Below, in pieces: positions 55,744 through 64,000 of a stretch of 64,000 nucleotides of DNA (positions are counted from its first letter, which is position 1; each line of letters starts with the position of its first letter). Under the pieces are notes generated by a model. That model searched no databases, had not been told where the DNA came from, and was given only the letters and a program-made list of their open reading frames with translations. The stretch lies in NCBI GenBank assembly GCA_964549275.1, contig CAZJUP010000012.1, positions 1 to 64,000 on the forward strand. Direction: 5' to 3'. The position numbers and the translations under genes are program-made. Origin of the DNA: CAZJUP01 sp964549275 (GTDB lineage Bacteria > Fidelibacterota > Marinisomatia > Marinisomatales > TCS55).

Positions 55744-56667
55744 TTATTTCAATAAAGACTTAACCCTGTCTTCCTTTCCTTGATTAGCTTTGGCAATCAT
55801 TTCTCCGATAAGACCGATAGAAAAGAACTGTATTCCAATTACAATAATTAAGATCCCAAACATCAATAATGCCATGTGTTTTGCAAAAGGCTCGCCAAGA
55901 CCATATTTAAGATATAATATATATATTTCAATTCCTGTTCCAATTGAAAATGTTAACATTCCGATTTGCCCGAATAAATAGAGTGGACTTTGAGTATATT
56001 TTCCTAAAAACAAAATTGAAACCAAATCAAAGAACCCGTGAAACAATCGTGAACCACCATACTTAGTTATACCATATTTTCGAGGTCTATGGTTTACGAT
56101 AATTTCTGAAACCTTAAAATTCTTTTGTCCGGCCAGGGCAGGGATATAGCGATGCCGTCCTCCATAAATATCCAAGGTTTTTACCACAGATTTTTTATAA
56201 ATCTTTAATCCACAATTAAAATCATGGATCTTTACACCAGTCACTAGTCGCGTCACGATGTTAAATATTTTTGAAGGAAAAGTTTTTGATAAGGGATCTT
56301 TTCTCTCCTTTTTCCACCCGGAAACCAGGTCAAACCCTTCTTCAAGTTTTTGAATTAAATTTTGGATTTCAGCTGGATCATCCTGCAAATCTGCATCCAT
56401 TGTAACGATATAATCACCATCGGCATATTTAAACCCTTCCGAAAGGGCTGCAGCTTTCCCATAGTTTCGATGAAATTGAATCAGAGACACAAATTCTTCC
56501 TGCTCTGATAAAGTTTTAAGAAATTCTAATGAACCATCAGATGAACCATCATCAATAAATAGAATTTCGTAAGGCGAAAAAGACTTCAATGCATCTTTTA
56601 ATTGTTTTACCAATTCTGGCAAGGAGCCTATTTCGTTATAAACAGGAATTACAACTGATATTTTCAT
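55744..56667 (-). CDS. GT2 family membrane glycosyltransferase (GtrB/DPM1-like)
   Basis: A 307-residue enzyme with a GT-A domain and two C-terminal membrane spans, the form that attaches a sugar to undecaprenyl or dolichyl phosphate. It begins KISVVIPVYNEIGSLPELV, has LFIDDGSSDGS and the metal motif MDADLQDDP. The product would be a lipid-linked monosaccharide used in the periplasm. It is the first glycosyltransferase of the block, overlapping the lipoprotein gene by four bases. Confidence 0.9.
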   Translation of the reverse strand: MKISVVIPVYNEIGSLPELVKQLKDALKSFSPYEILFIDDGSSDGSLEFLKTLSEQEEFVSLIQFHRNYGKAAALSEGFKYADGDYIVTMDADLQDDPAEIQNLIQKLEEGFDLVSGWKKERKDPLSKTFPSKIFNIVTRLVTGVKIHDFNCGLKIYKKSVVKTLDIYGGRHRYIPALAGQKNFKVSEIIVNHRPRKYGITKYGGSRLFHGFFDLVSILFLGKYTQSPLYLFGQIGMLTFSIGTGIEIYILYLKYGLGEPFAKHMALLMFGILIIVIGIQFFSIGLIGEMIAKANQGKEDRVKSLLK

Positions 56668-57284
56668 AATGAATCCATTTCCACCACGGGAATCGATGCG
56701 GGTATTGGTTTAATTAAATGTGGATATTGCTCACCATATTCGCGTTTACTAATGGTCAGAACAACTTGTTGGTGCCCTTCATCCAAATCATAAGAAACTC
56801 TAGAGACAAGTGGCCCCATTTCTGTCATTTCAGAATAGATTTGAATTTGACCGGTTAAAATTGAGTTTTCATCCTGCTGTACCACCGATTCCGGAAATTT
56901 TCCCCAAAGAATAGATAATAATTCCTGAGGATTTGTCAACTCCAGAAACGGGAGCGTCATCAGGATAGATTCAGCTGTATATCGCTGATGGTGCAACAAA
57001 TCCCACGCTTCAAATGTATGATGATTTATGATGAGAAAAAGGGTCTTTCGTCCAAGGAGATCCTTAAACTGAATATAGGATGAATCTTGTGTTGATGTAA
57101 AAGAATAATTTAATCGGCCATTTATTTTACCTGAAGAAATAACGTGTCCTGACCCCCTGCAGGTCAATGTGGTTATTTCCACATTTTCATACGCCGCAGG
57201 GGATTCAACGATAGTTTTCCGATTAATCGTATTTTTCAGTGTCGTACAGCCAGTGACGAATACCATTATAAAAATGATGGACAA
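56664..57284 (-). CDS. LolB-like/DUF4292-type lipoprotein
   Basis: A 206-residue lipoprotein with lipobox FVTGC (Cys13). After a short linker it has mostly beta structure (GRLNYSFTSTQDSSYIQFKDLLGRKTLFLIINHHTFEAWD) reminiscent of LolB and of the DUF4292 proteins of Bacteroidetes. It might receive lipoproteins or LPS at the outer membrane, which would suit a glycan locus. The match is weak and based on pattern only. It is 10 bases after the TPR lipoprotein and overlaps the GT2 gene by four. Confidence 0.6.
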   Translation of the reverse strand: MSIIFIMVFVTGCTTLKNTINRKTIVESPAAYENVEITTLTCRGSGHVISSGKINGRLNYSFTSTQDSSYIQFKDLLGRKTLFLIINHHTFEAWDLLHHQRYTAESILMTLPFLELTNPQELLSILWGKFPESVVQQDENSILTGQIQIYSEMTEMGPLVSRVSYDLDEGHQQVVLTISKREYGEQYPHLIKPIPASIPVVEMDSL

Positions 57285-57294
57285 GTATGGGATA

Positions 57295-58899
57295 TTATTG
57301 AGGATTGATTTTTCCTTTCAACCGACTATTATCTTTATCCAAATCCCATGCTTTAATATAGGCTTCTTTTGCTTTATCAGGATTATCCATTAATAACAAA
57401 ACATCTCCCAAATGCTCTAAAACAACCGGATTTTTTTCATCTAACTCGATGGAATCCGAGATAAATTTCAAGGCTTTTTTATATTCATTTAATTTAAAAT
57501 AAATCCAACCCATTGTATCCAGGTAAGCTGAATTTTTCGGCTCGAGATCCACAGCCTTTTCCACCATCTCTAAAGCACGATCCAGTTGGGTTTCCCTTTC
57601 AACTAGACTATAAGCAAAATTATTATACGCCTGTGCATCTGTACTGTCTGATTTAATTAATTCGACATAAATAGAATCAGATTTTTCCCAATTTTTAATG
57701 GTGTCGAATAAAATAGCGAGAGAATGTTTCACCTGTCTGGAATGCGGTTGGATTAGGGCTGCATTTTGGAAAAAAGTTTCCGCATTAGTATAATCTCTTT
57801 TTCGGTTGTAACCTAATCCCAAAACATACTGAACAGAAAATACACCGGAAAATGTTTCAGATACAGGTCTGAGTATATTGACAGCTGTTTCATTATCATT
57901 CAAATTCATCGCCGATAATGCACGATTAATATACCCTCGAGGATCATCTGGAAATTGGATGATGTATTTATCGCTATAAATATTCACAGAATCATATTCT
58001 GCAGTTTCCATAAACATATCGATAAGTATTGCCTCATAATCAGGATTATCAGGGTCTAAACGAGTGGCTTGATTTAGGGCATCGAAAGCTTCATCCATCG
58101 ATTTCAATTTAAATGCAAGCAACCCTATCTGGGCCAAACGACGTGGAGATACACCATAGGAAGTGTTTAACTCCCTTAAAATATTGATTCCTTCATTATA
58201 GTGTTTCAGATGCAAAACAAGTTCGATATAGGTTTTTAAATATGGAGGATGATCCGGCTCAATTAAAATTAATTGTTGATAAATGGCCTCAGCCGTTTCA
58301 TGCTTTCCGATTCTAAGGGAAAATTTTCCAGCAGTCTCAAGATAATCCAACCGAGTCTGATCTAATTCAAAGGCTTTCCGATAGGAATCAATCACACTTT
58401 CAAAATCCTGATTCACTTTTGCCAATTCAGCCAATGCAACTCGATAAGATGCATTTTTCGGTTCTTGGATTGCCAAGCGTTCAAACTGAACTCGCGCGAG
58501 TTCATATCTCTTTTGCAGCACATAGTGATTGGCGAGTAATTCTCTCGCTTGAACGTCTGCTGAATCCAATTCCAAAGCCTGTTTAAGGTGAAATTCTGCT
58601 TTTTCAGCTTTTCCCAGGTTCCAGTAAGATTCTGCAAGAGCTGTATGGATTGGACCTGCCTTTGGATCCAGTTCCAATGCATCTTGGAATTCAATTACAG
58701 CCATGGGAAAGTTTCCCTGGGTCATATACATTTGACCATCCATAAAATGCTTTAAGGCTTCCGGGTTTGCCTCATTTTCAATTGCAGGTTTGTTTATATT
58801 TTGAACAGAACCTGGTGATGGTTTAGAGGGATGAATGCAGGAATAAAATACTACTAGAATCATTCCCATAAATATATGGGTCATAATCTTATGAAACAT
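57295..58899 (-). CDS. TPR-repeat lipoprotein
   Basis: A 534-residue protein with a lipoprotein signal ending at Cys21 (VFYSC) and about a dozen tetratricopeptide repeats from residue 45 to the end. Repeats show the pattern of aromatic and small residues, for example GNFPMAVIEFQDALELDPK and NPVVLEHLGDVLLLMDNPDKAKEAYIKAW. TPR proteins act as scaffolds for protein complexes. Its outer-membrane or periplasmic placement and the linked lipoprotein suggest an assembly role for the glycan or LPS pathway, which is inference. Confidence 0.9.
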   Translation of the reverse strand: MFHKIMTHIFMGMILVVFYSCIHPSKPSPGSVQNINKPAIENEANPEALKHFMDGQMYMTQGNFPMAVIEFQDALELDPKAGPIHTALAESYWNLGKAEKAEFHLKQALELDSADVQARELLANHYVLQKRYELARVQFERLAIQEPKNASYRVALAELAKVNQDFESVIDSYRKAFELDQTRLDYLETAGKFSLRIGKHETAEAIYQQLILIEPDHPPYLKTYIELVLHLKHYNEGINILRELNTSYGVSPRRLAQIGLLAFKLKSMDEAFDALNQATRLDPDNPDYEAILIDMFMETAEYDSVNIYSDKYIIQFPDDPRGYINRALSAMNLNDNETAVNILRPVSETFSGVFSVQYVLGLGYNRKRDYTNAETFFQNAALIQPHSRQVKHSLAILFDTIKNWEKSDSIYVELIKSDSTDAQAYNNFAYSLVERETQLDRALEMVEKAVDLEPKNSAYLDTMGWIYFKLNEYKKALKFISDSIELDEKNPVVLEHLGDVLLLMDNPDKAKEAYIKAWDLDKDNSRLKGKINPQ

Positions 58900-58949
58900 T
58901 TAACTCGTCCTTTATAATTCTTACAAACTCTACGTACACCATTTCTATT

Positions 58950-60665
58950 TTAGCCCGAGGGGGTTTTTACGGATTTTTCATAGACTGTAACAGCATTACC
59001 GCCATGTTGTTTTGTTTTGTACATTGCTTTGTCCGCATTTGCAATCAACGCCCTCATTTCATCAGCATCACCCGGAAATCCTGCCAAACCAGCACTAATG
59101 GTCATTTGGACTTTTATCCCCTCTTTTTCAAAAACAAAATTGGAGATATTTTCTACAATTCGTTTCGCCACAGGCAATGAATGGGAGATATCAGTATTCA
59201 CTAAAACAACGGAAAATTCTTCTCCACCATAACGCCCGACAACGTCTATGGTTCGAACACTTAATTTGATAAGGTTCGCTACCTCTTTCAAAACAAAGTC
59301 ACCATATAAATGACCATAATTATCATTAATAGACTTAAACTTATCTAAATCTAAAACAATTAAAACCAAATTATGGTCAAACCGACTTGCTCTACTCACT
59401 TCTTCTTCAAACCGCTCCATAAATGCTTTGTGATTCAGCAAACCGGTTAATCCATCATGAATAGCATTTAAGTGCATTTGTTTATAGGCATCCTGCCAGG
59501 ATAAAATGGATCCCATTGTGTTTGCCAATATCTCTAACAAATGTTGATCAGTTAAACTATACAATTTTGACTTTACCCGTTCAAGACTAATTACACCCAT
59601 AGGAATCCCATTCAATTGAATGGGGATACTTAAAATAGACATGAAGTTATATTCATCTCTATCCCCCTCCCTAAACCGATTCATTCCCGGGTACTCTGCC
59701 GCCCATGAATTTGAGCGAATTATATTATTCTGGTGCATAGCTAATCCATGTATACAGTGCTCTATATTAAATTCCGTTTCAGCAACAGCGTCTTCCTGCA
59801 TTCCGTCTACTAGGATTATTTTCGCTTTTGGACCATGGTTTTCTTTTAGGGCAATGGTCAATTTATCGTATTGGAAAAAAGCGCGACAAAGTCCTTGGAT
59901 AGATTCTGCCAATTCTGATATATCTGACCTTACTTCTAAACTATCGAACAAATTGGTTATCCTCGCCTGAAAATAACTTTCCACCCTGAGTTGTTCAAGA
60001 TTCTCCAAGTCCTCCATTCCTCTTGAAATAAAATTTGTCATTTCCGTTAAAATGAGACTATCTCGTTCCTGAATACTGGAAAAATGTTCCACCAATACTA
60101 TAAGGCATCCTGCCCGTACATTTTTATACATGAGAGGAATTCCAATTACAGTTTCACTTCCTCGCCAGGTTCTTTCAGAAAAAATCTCTTCCCAACCTCC
60201 AATGTTATCCTGTCGACGTATGTTTTGAACCGTCTTACTTTGTATAATGGTTGCAACCATTTCATTTTCACTTTTAATAAAATCTTTAAAATCAGAACCT
60301 GTAGAAGCTTGAAGTGTATATCCGTCGGAAGCGGCATCATGGATATAGACACAAGATTCATAATCCAATTGGATTGCCTTTATGGCATTTAATACAGATT
60401 TAATTAATGATTGATAATGGTCTTGAATTACGCCCTCAGATAAAGGAAGGGACATTGCTGAATCTTTAGCTTGACTCTCTATCTCAGTGGTCTGAGCTTT
60501 GGGTTTATCTTGAGAAAATGCAAATTTATAGAGGATTGCAGTCAAGAGCCCAATTGTTAGTCCCTTAAGAATAAATACGGAATACCCTGCCTCGAGCTTC
60601 ACAGTCAGGATAACAAAAGCCAAAGCAAACATGAGGATAGAAGCGATCTGACGGCGAAATTTCAT
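58950..60665 (-). CDS. GAF-GGDEF membrane protein, diguanylate cyclase
   Basis: From ATG 60665 there are 571 residues. Two N-terminal membrane spans are followed by two GAF-like domains and a GGDEF domain with the catalytic GGEEF. The allosteric RxxD (RTID) lies five residues before it, so the enzyme likely makes cyclic di-GMP and can be inhibited by it. No EAL domain is present. The same frame is open to 60707, but that start sits in the loop of the upstream terminator hairpin and adds 14 unlikely residues. Confidence 0.9.
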   Translation of the reverse strand: MKFRRQIASILMFALAFVILTVKLEAGYSVFILKGLTIGLLTAILYKFAFSQDKPKAQTTEIESQAKDSAMSLPLSEGVIQDHYQSLIKSVLNAIKAIQLDYESCVYIHDAASDGYTLQASTGSDFKDFIKSENEMVATIIQSKTVQNIRRQDNIGGWEEIFSERTWRGSETVIGIPLMYKNVRAGCLIVLVEHFSSIQERDSLILTEMTNFISRGMEDLENLEQLRVESYFQARITNLFDSLEVRSDISELAESIQGLCRAFFQYDKLTIALKENHGPKAKIILVDGMQEDAVAETEFNIEHCIHGLAMHQNNIIRSNSWAAEYPGMNRFREGDRDEYNFMSILSIPIQLNGIPMGVISLERVKSKLYSLTDQHLLEILANTMGSILSWQDAYKQMHLNAIHDGLTGLLNHKAFMERFEEEVSRASRFDHNLVLIVLDLDKFKSINDNYGHLYGDFVLKEVANLIKLSVRTIDVVGRYGGEEFSVVLVNTDISHSLPVAKRIVENISNFVFEKEGIKVQMTISAGLAGFPGDADEMRALIANADKAMYKTKQHGGNAVTVYEKSVKTPSG

Positions 60666-60678
60666 CTCATAAATTAAA

Positions 60679-60718
60679 AATCCCCGGGAAGAAATACTGC
60701 ACTTCATCTCCGGGGATT
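60679..60718 (-). terminator. terminator of the sigma/anti-sigma genes
   Basis: The nine-base arms AATCCCCGG and CCGGGGATT enclose a 22-base loop and are followed on the minus strand by TTTTTAATTT. It lies 19 bases after the anti-sigma stop. The loop contains ATG at 60707, in frame with the diguanylate cyclase gene. Confidence 0.75.
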
Positions 60719-60737
60719 AAAAAAGAAATAAATGGGG

Positions 60738-61298
60738 TTATCGTTGGTCTTTTACCAAAGAAATTTTGTTTTCCAAATTATACCGTTTTTCAGGAATCAT
60801 ATCCAGAGAATCAGAACTATCAGGTTCAGATTCAACAAATATTGGCTCATTTGAAGAATTTGGAATGGTGGGGTTACCTGGTGCAAAGTCTTGGACATTG
60901 GATTGGGAAATAGCAGGTTTATCCATGAATGGTAGATTGGAATTTTCCGGTAATAATTCCTTTCCAACCCATACAAATGCCACAACTAAAACGGACATTA
61001 AACCCGCATATAATGGCGTAAAACCCAAAATTTTCGGTGTTCTTTTTCCGGATTGTTTTTTTGAAGGACGATTTTTTTCAAAATCAATTCTTCGACTTAA
61101 ATTTGGCATAAAGTTTTCTGAAGTAGATACCGTGGGCATATTTTTCATCAAATTCATCGTATTTTTAATGGAGTCAACCACCTGATTCATATCCGGATTT
61201 TTGCTTAAATACGACTCAAATTCTTTCCGCTCTTTCAAACTTAATTCATTATCCAGATAAGCAGAAATAGCATCTTCAAACTGATAACGATCCATCAA
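60738..61298 (-). CDS. anti-sigma factor, zinc-less ZAS-type
   Basis: A 186-residue protein with an N-terminal segment DAISAYLDNELSLKERKEFESYL typical of anti-sigma domains that bind ECF sigma factors. The usual zinc-binding His-x3-Cys-x2-Cys is absent; the protein has no cysteine. One membrane span follows (GLMSVLVVAFVWVGKELL, about 99-116), then a Pro/Ser-rich, probably periplasmic tail. It lies 12 bases after the sigma gene, the standard arrangement for sequestering it until a signal arrives. Confidence 0.85.
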   Translation of the reverse strand: MMDRYQFEDAISAYLDNELSLKERKEFESYLSKNPDMNQVVDSIKNTMNLMKNMPTVSTSENFMPNLSRRIDFEKNRPSKKQSGKRTPKILGFTPLYAGLMSVLVVAFVWVGKELLPENSNLPFMDKPAISQSNVQDFAPGNPTIPNSSNEPIFVESEPDSSDSLDMIPEKRYNLENKISLVKDQR

Positions 61299-61310
61299 AT
61301 CAATAATCTC

Positions 61311-61883
61311 CTATTTAAATTCTTTTAAATCTTTTTGTAATTGAAGCCTTGCCCGGTTTATCCGTGATTTTACCGTACCCAGCGGCACATCGACTATCTT
61401 ACTGATTTCTTCATAAGAAAGTTCCTGTATATCTCGTAAAATAACAACTGTTCTGAAATGGAGGGGTAATTTTTGAATGGCGGCCTGAATTTGCTTTTCG
61501 GTATAATGGCTTTGGACAACCTCATCTGTCTCAGGCTGTACTGCCGGAAGTTCATAATCTCTGTCTTCGGGACCGATTTGGCTAAGATTCGTCACTTTGT
61601 GACGCTTTTTCTTTCGCAATTCTGTTTTAGCTAAATTTCCTGCGATGGTATAAATCCATGTAGAAAATTTTGCTATACTTCTATAATAATCTTTATGAGT
61701 ATATAATTTTAATAAAGTGTCTTGTACAATATCTTCAGATTGTTCGGGGTCATTTATAAATCGATAAATAAACGTCATGAGTTTATCTCGATATCGATTA
61801 ACCAGTTCCACATAGGCTTGTTCATCTCCTTTCTGAAACCGGCCGATTAACTCTTCATCAGTGTATTGAAAAAGGCTATCCAT
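61311..61883 (-). CDS. ECF RNA polymerase sigma factor
   Basis: From ATG 61883 it has 190 residues. Region 2 reads RYRDKLMTFIYRFINDPEQSEDIVQDTLLKLY, and region 4 LPLHFRTVVILRDIQELSYEEISKIVDVPLGTVKSRINRAR with the helix-turn-helix. The longer frame to 61928 would overlap holA by 53 bases and add a leader without a pattern; this shorter start overlaps it by eight. With the anti-sigma gene it probably governs an envelope stress response. Its target promoters are not identified. Confidence 0.93.
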   Translation of the reverse strand: MDSLFQYTDEELIGRFQKGDEQAYVELVNRYRDKLMTFIYRFINDPEQSEDIVQDTLLKLYTHKDYYRSIAKFSTWIYTIAGNLAKTELRKKKRHKVTNLSQIGPEDRDYELPAVQPETDEVVQSHYTEKQIQAAIQKLPLHFRTVVILRDIQELSYEEISKIVDVPLGTVKSRINRARLQLQKDLKEFK

Positions 61884-62880
61884 TTCCCAAGGTGGTAAAT
61901 ATGAATTCGGTGATGACGGATTGATCATTTACTGTAGAAGTTTTAATACGCTTATCAATTTCTCCAAGGTGGTTCAGCGCAGATGTAATTTCCTCTTTTT
62001 TATATTGATTCGCATATAGTTCTAATTCCTCATTGACTTTTTTAGATAATTGACTGAAACTATATTGTGTCGGTTTTGTTCCTGATGGCATTTTAATAAA
62101 TAATAATTTTTGAAAAAATTCAGTCAATGGATAAATCAGCCCAAGCATATTAATGTCACTTTTTACCAATGCTTGGCCTAATTTCAGAGATAAGGGCAAA
62201 TTTTTTCTACCTAAATATCGAAAAAACTCGTACTGCTTATATTCTCTTTTCCATCCCCCAAATTGCTCTACAAATTCCGAAGTCAGTTCCCCTGGACTTT
62301 CCAGAGCAAGGCAAACTTTATCTACTTCATTTTTAATATGCATTAGTGAATCTCCACCAATATCGATAAAGGATTGTACAATATCCTTCGAAATTTCTTC
62401 CATACCGTTTTCTTTGAAAAAGTGTCGAATCCATTTTTCTAATTGATTTTCGAATGGGGTTGAACAGGAAATGGGTTGAGTAATCTTAATCAAGGCTTTA
62501 ATAAAGGCTAATTTGTCGCTCCAATCGTCATAGCTTATGATTAAACAGTGATTATCCAAAGGATTTTTACAGTAATCCAGTAATTCATCTTTGCATTTTT
62601 TAGACTGAATTGAAGTTGGATTCCTGACGACAAATAATTTTTTACTAGTAAATAAATCAGTTGAGTTTAGCGTGTCAAGTATCTCTTGACCTTTCATGTC
62701 ATCCGGGAGTAAATATTGTTTCACCGGGGGTTCATTCCCAAAAAACACACTTTCAGCAGTTTGAATAAAATGCTGCTGTAAATATTGATCATTCCCCAAA
62801 AGAAAATAAACAGATTGAGTTTTTCCCGTTTCTAATCCCCGGATAGCTGCATCAAAATCGACAGCATTAATTTTTCCCAT
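61876..62880 (-). CDS. holA: DNA polymerase III subunit delta
   Basis: HolA is part of the clamp loader. From ATG 62880 the protein has 334 residues. The pattern QSVYFLLGNDQYLQQHFIQ opens the N-terminal domain, with LYL-type helices in the middle and AND-fold C-terminal repeat ALNHLGEIDKRIKTS. An upstream open frame to 62952 overlaps the symporter gene by 86 bases; the chosen start overlaps it by 14. The sequence is divergent from E. coli HolA, but the domain layout is clear. Confidence 0.88.
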   Translation of the reverse strand: MGKINAVDFDAAIRGLETGKTQSVYFLLGNDQYLQQHFIQTAESVFFGNEPPVKQYLLPDDMKGQEILDTLNSTDLFTSKKLFVVRNPTSIQSKKCKDELLDYCKNPLDNHCLIISYDDWSDKLAFIKALIKITQPISCSTPFENQLEKWIRHFFKENGMEEISKDIVQSFIDIGGDSLMHIKNEVDKVCLALESPGELTSEFVEQFGGWKREYKQYEFFRYLGRKNLPLSLKLGQALVKSDINMLGLIYPLTEFFQKLLFIKMPSGTKPTQYSFSQLSKKVNEELELYANQYKKEEITSALNHLGEIDKRIKTSTVNDQSVITEFIFTTLGNG

Positions 62881-64000
62881 GATTATCCCAAAGGCTAATT
62901 CCCACCAAAACCAATAAGGCCAATGTAAAACTCGCCAATCGTTCTGTAACAAAGAGTTGAAGATCTGTATTCGCCCATATTATCGTAGATACTGAGCCTG
63001 TGACCATACCACCAATGATACCATTTTTTGAGGTTTTATTCCACCATAATCCCAATAAAATTGCAGGCCCGAATGATGCTCCCAAACCACTCCAGGCATA
63101 GGAGACCATTTCGAAAACCATGTCCCTGGATTGCCAAGCCAAATAAAAAGCTATAATCCCAATGAAAACTGTGAATAATCTCCCAATAGTTAACAAACTT
63201 AATTTTTGAGTGAATCCCTTAAAATATTTTCCAATCACATCTTCCGTTAATACAGTAGTACTCACTAAAAGTTGGGAATCCGCTGTTGACATCATAGCCG
63301 CTATGGCACCAGATATTAGTATCCCTGCAATCCAGGGGTGCAACAGATTAGTCGCCATTACCGGCATTAATTTTTCTGGGTCTGACAATTGATTCATCGA
63401 TGTAAGGACTTCACCATTATAGATCAGCAAACCATTTTGAATCATTTGAAATCCCACCAAGCCGATAAAAAGGGACCCAAAAAAGCCGGGAACAGCCCAA
63501 CTATAAGCAATTCGCCTACTAATTTTGATATTTTCTTCTTTATTAATGGCCATGTATCTGGTCACCAAATGAGGTTGCCCCATATAGCCCAATCCCCAAC
63601 TTAGTCCCCCTACAGCCCCTATCCAAGCTTCCATTCCTTGTTTATAATTAAATAGTGAATTTGGGTTTAAAATTGGGTCATGATTTATTCTAGATAACTC
63701 AATCCACCCTGCCAGTGGTAAAATGACCAATGTACCAATCATAATTATCCCCTGGATCATATCAGTCCAGGCCACAGCTGTAAATCCTCCCATAATGGTA
63801 TAGAATACGATAATCAATGCTCCAAGCAACATCCCTTCCAAATGAGTAATGCCAAAGGTTACGTTTAGAACTTTCCCCGCTCCAGAAAACTGAGCGGCAA
63901 CATAAAAAGTGAAAAAGAAAGTAATGATGAGCGACGCTAAAAACCGAATGAGTCCCGACTCATCATTAAATTTTTTTGAAAGTAACTCAGGCAAGGTTAA
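62867..64000 (-). CDS. sodium:solute symporter, PutP-like (5' end missing)
   Basis: The gene runs off the right edge. Only the last 377 residues are present, beginning with LTLPELLSKKFND, the internal segment that in PutP follows the early spans. SWGLGYMGQPHLVTRYMAI and TADSQLLVSTTVLTEDVIGKYF are typical of the proline/sodium branch of the SSS family. About 10 membrane spans remain. It is co-transcribed ahead of holA with a 14-base overlap. The substrate is probably proline or a similar solute. Confidence 0.9.
   Translation of the reverse strand, partial: LTLPELLSKKFNDESGLIRFLASLIITFFFTFYVAAQFSGAGKVLNVTFGITHLEGMLLGALIIVFYTIMGGFTAVAWTDMIQGIIMIGTLVILPLAGWIELSRINHDPILNPNSLFNYKQGMEAWIGAVGGLSWGLGYMGQPHLVTRYMAINKEENIKISRRIAYSWAVPGFFGSLFIGLVGFQMIQNGLLIYNGEVLTSMNQLSDPEKLMPVMATNLLHPWIAGILISGAIAAMMSTADSQLLVSTTVLTEDVIGKYFKGFTQKLSLLTIGRLFTVFIGIIAFYLAWQSRDMVFEMVSYAWSGLGASFGPAILLGLWWNKTSKNGIIGGMVTGSVSTIIWANTDLQLFVTERLASFTLALLVLVGISLWDNHGKN

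Noticed and set aside
60766..61185. A 139-codon plus-strand frame within the anti-sigma gene
   Set aside because: It is an antisense shadow; the minus-strand protein has a clear domain and a sensible sigma neighbour.
1..64000. CRISPR arrays, insertion sequences, prophage and tRNA genes
   Set aside because: I looked in each gap for direct repeats, transposase motifs and cloverleaf patterns and found none that held up. A computed search would be more sensitive than reading by eye.

Overview
The window is an AT-rich, densely coded bacterial chromosome segment. It looks like a diderm of the FCB superphylum (Bacteroidetes relatives); Candidatus Marinimicrobia (SAR406) or a close relation is my best guess, not a proven one. 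The reasons are the gene order ileS-traR/dksA-lspA-rluD, the large secreted proteins with outer-membrane barrels, the lipoproteins and LptG-type protein that imply an outer membrane, and the type 2 isoleucyl-tRNA synthetase. I found no tRNA or rRNA gene, CRISPR array, insertion sequence or prophage.

Layout. 1-4930: a possible small gene, then murQ (-), prmA (+), a sodium:alanine symporter (-) and an LptF/LptG-type permease (+). 4932-9283: a translationally coupled pair, a 970-residue lipoprotein followed by a beta-barrel protein. 9355-12047: a terminator and the methyl-cycle operon metK-ahcY. 12150-20183: a seven-gene run ileS-dksA/traR-lspA-rluD-xer-pckA-hpf, mostly overlapping by 4-11 bases. 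20266-24717: a terminator, a DegP/HtrA protease and an M1 metallopeptidase carrying a C-terminal barrel. 24812-30256: thiol redox (DsbD, TlpA-like), a patatin, a lipoprotein cyclophilin, pyrE and pyrF. 30368-36811: an exported methyltransferase, a GNAT enzyme, a sodium:solute symporter, a DUF255 thioredoxin-fold protein, a small ORF and a dicarboxylate/glutamate-type symporter.

36812-37271 is the only gap over 300 bases between confident genes apart from the left edge. It holds a possible structured RNA and a bidirectional terminator. From 37272 to the right edge every gene is on the minus strand. 37272-45157 carries yajC, def, fmt, rsmB, a PASTA protein, a dolichol-kinase-like enzyme, a BatA-like VWA protein and hflX, in transcription order. 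45205-56667 is a surface-glycan block: two family 2 and two family 4 glycosyltransferases, a flippase, a YfhO-like membrane protein, a CDP-alcohol phosphotransferase and two methyltransferases, ending in an orphan histidine kinase. 56664-58899 encodes two lipoproteins, one with TPRs. 58950-64000 has a GAF-GGDEF protein, a sigma/anti-sigma pair, the clamp-loader subunit HolA and a truncated proline-type symporter.

Much of the window serves the cell envelope: lipoprotein maturation (LspA), LPS export (LptG-like), disulfide handling, periplasmic quality control, surface glycan and several proteins of unknown function. The least explained items are the lipoprotein/barrel pair, the peptidase-barrel fusion, the glycan block, the altered signature motifs of IleS and the RNA candidate near 37.1 kb.
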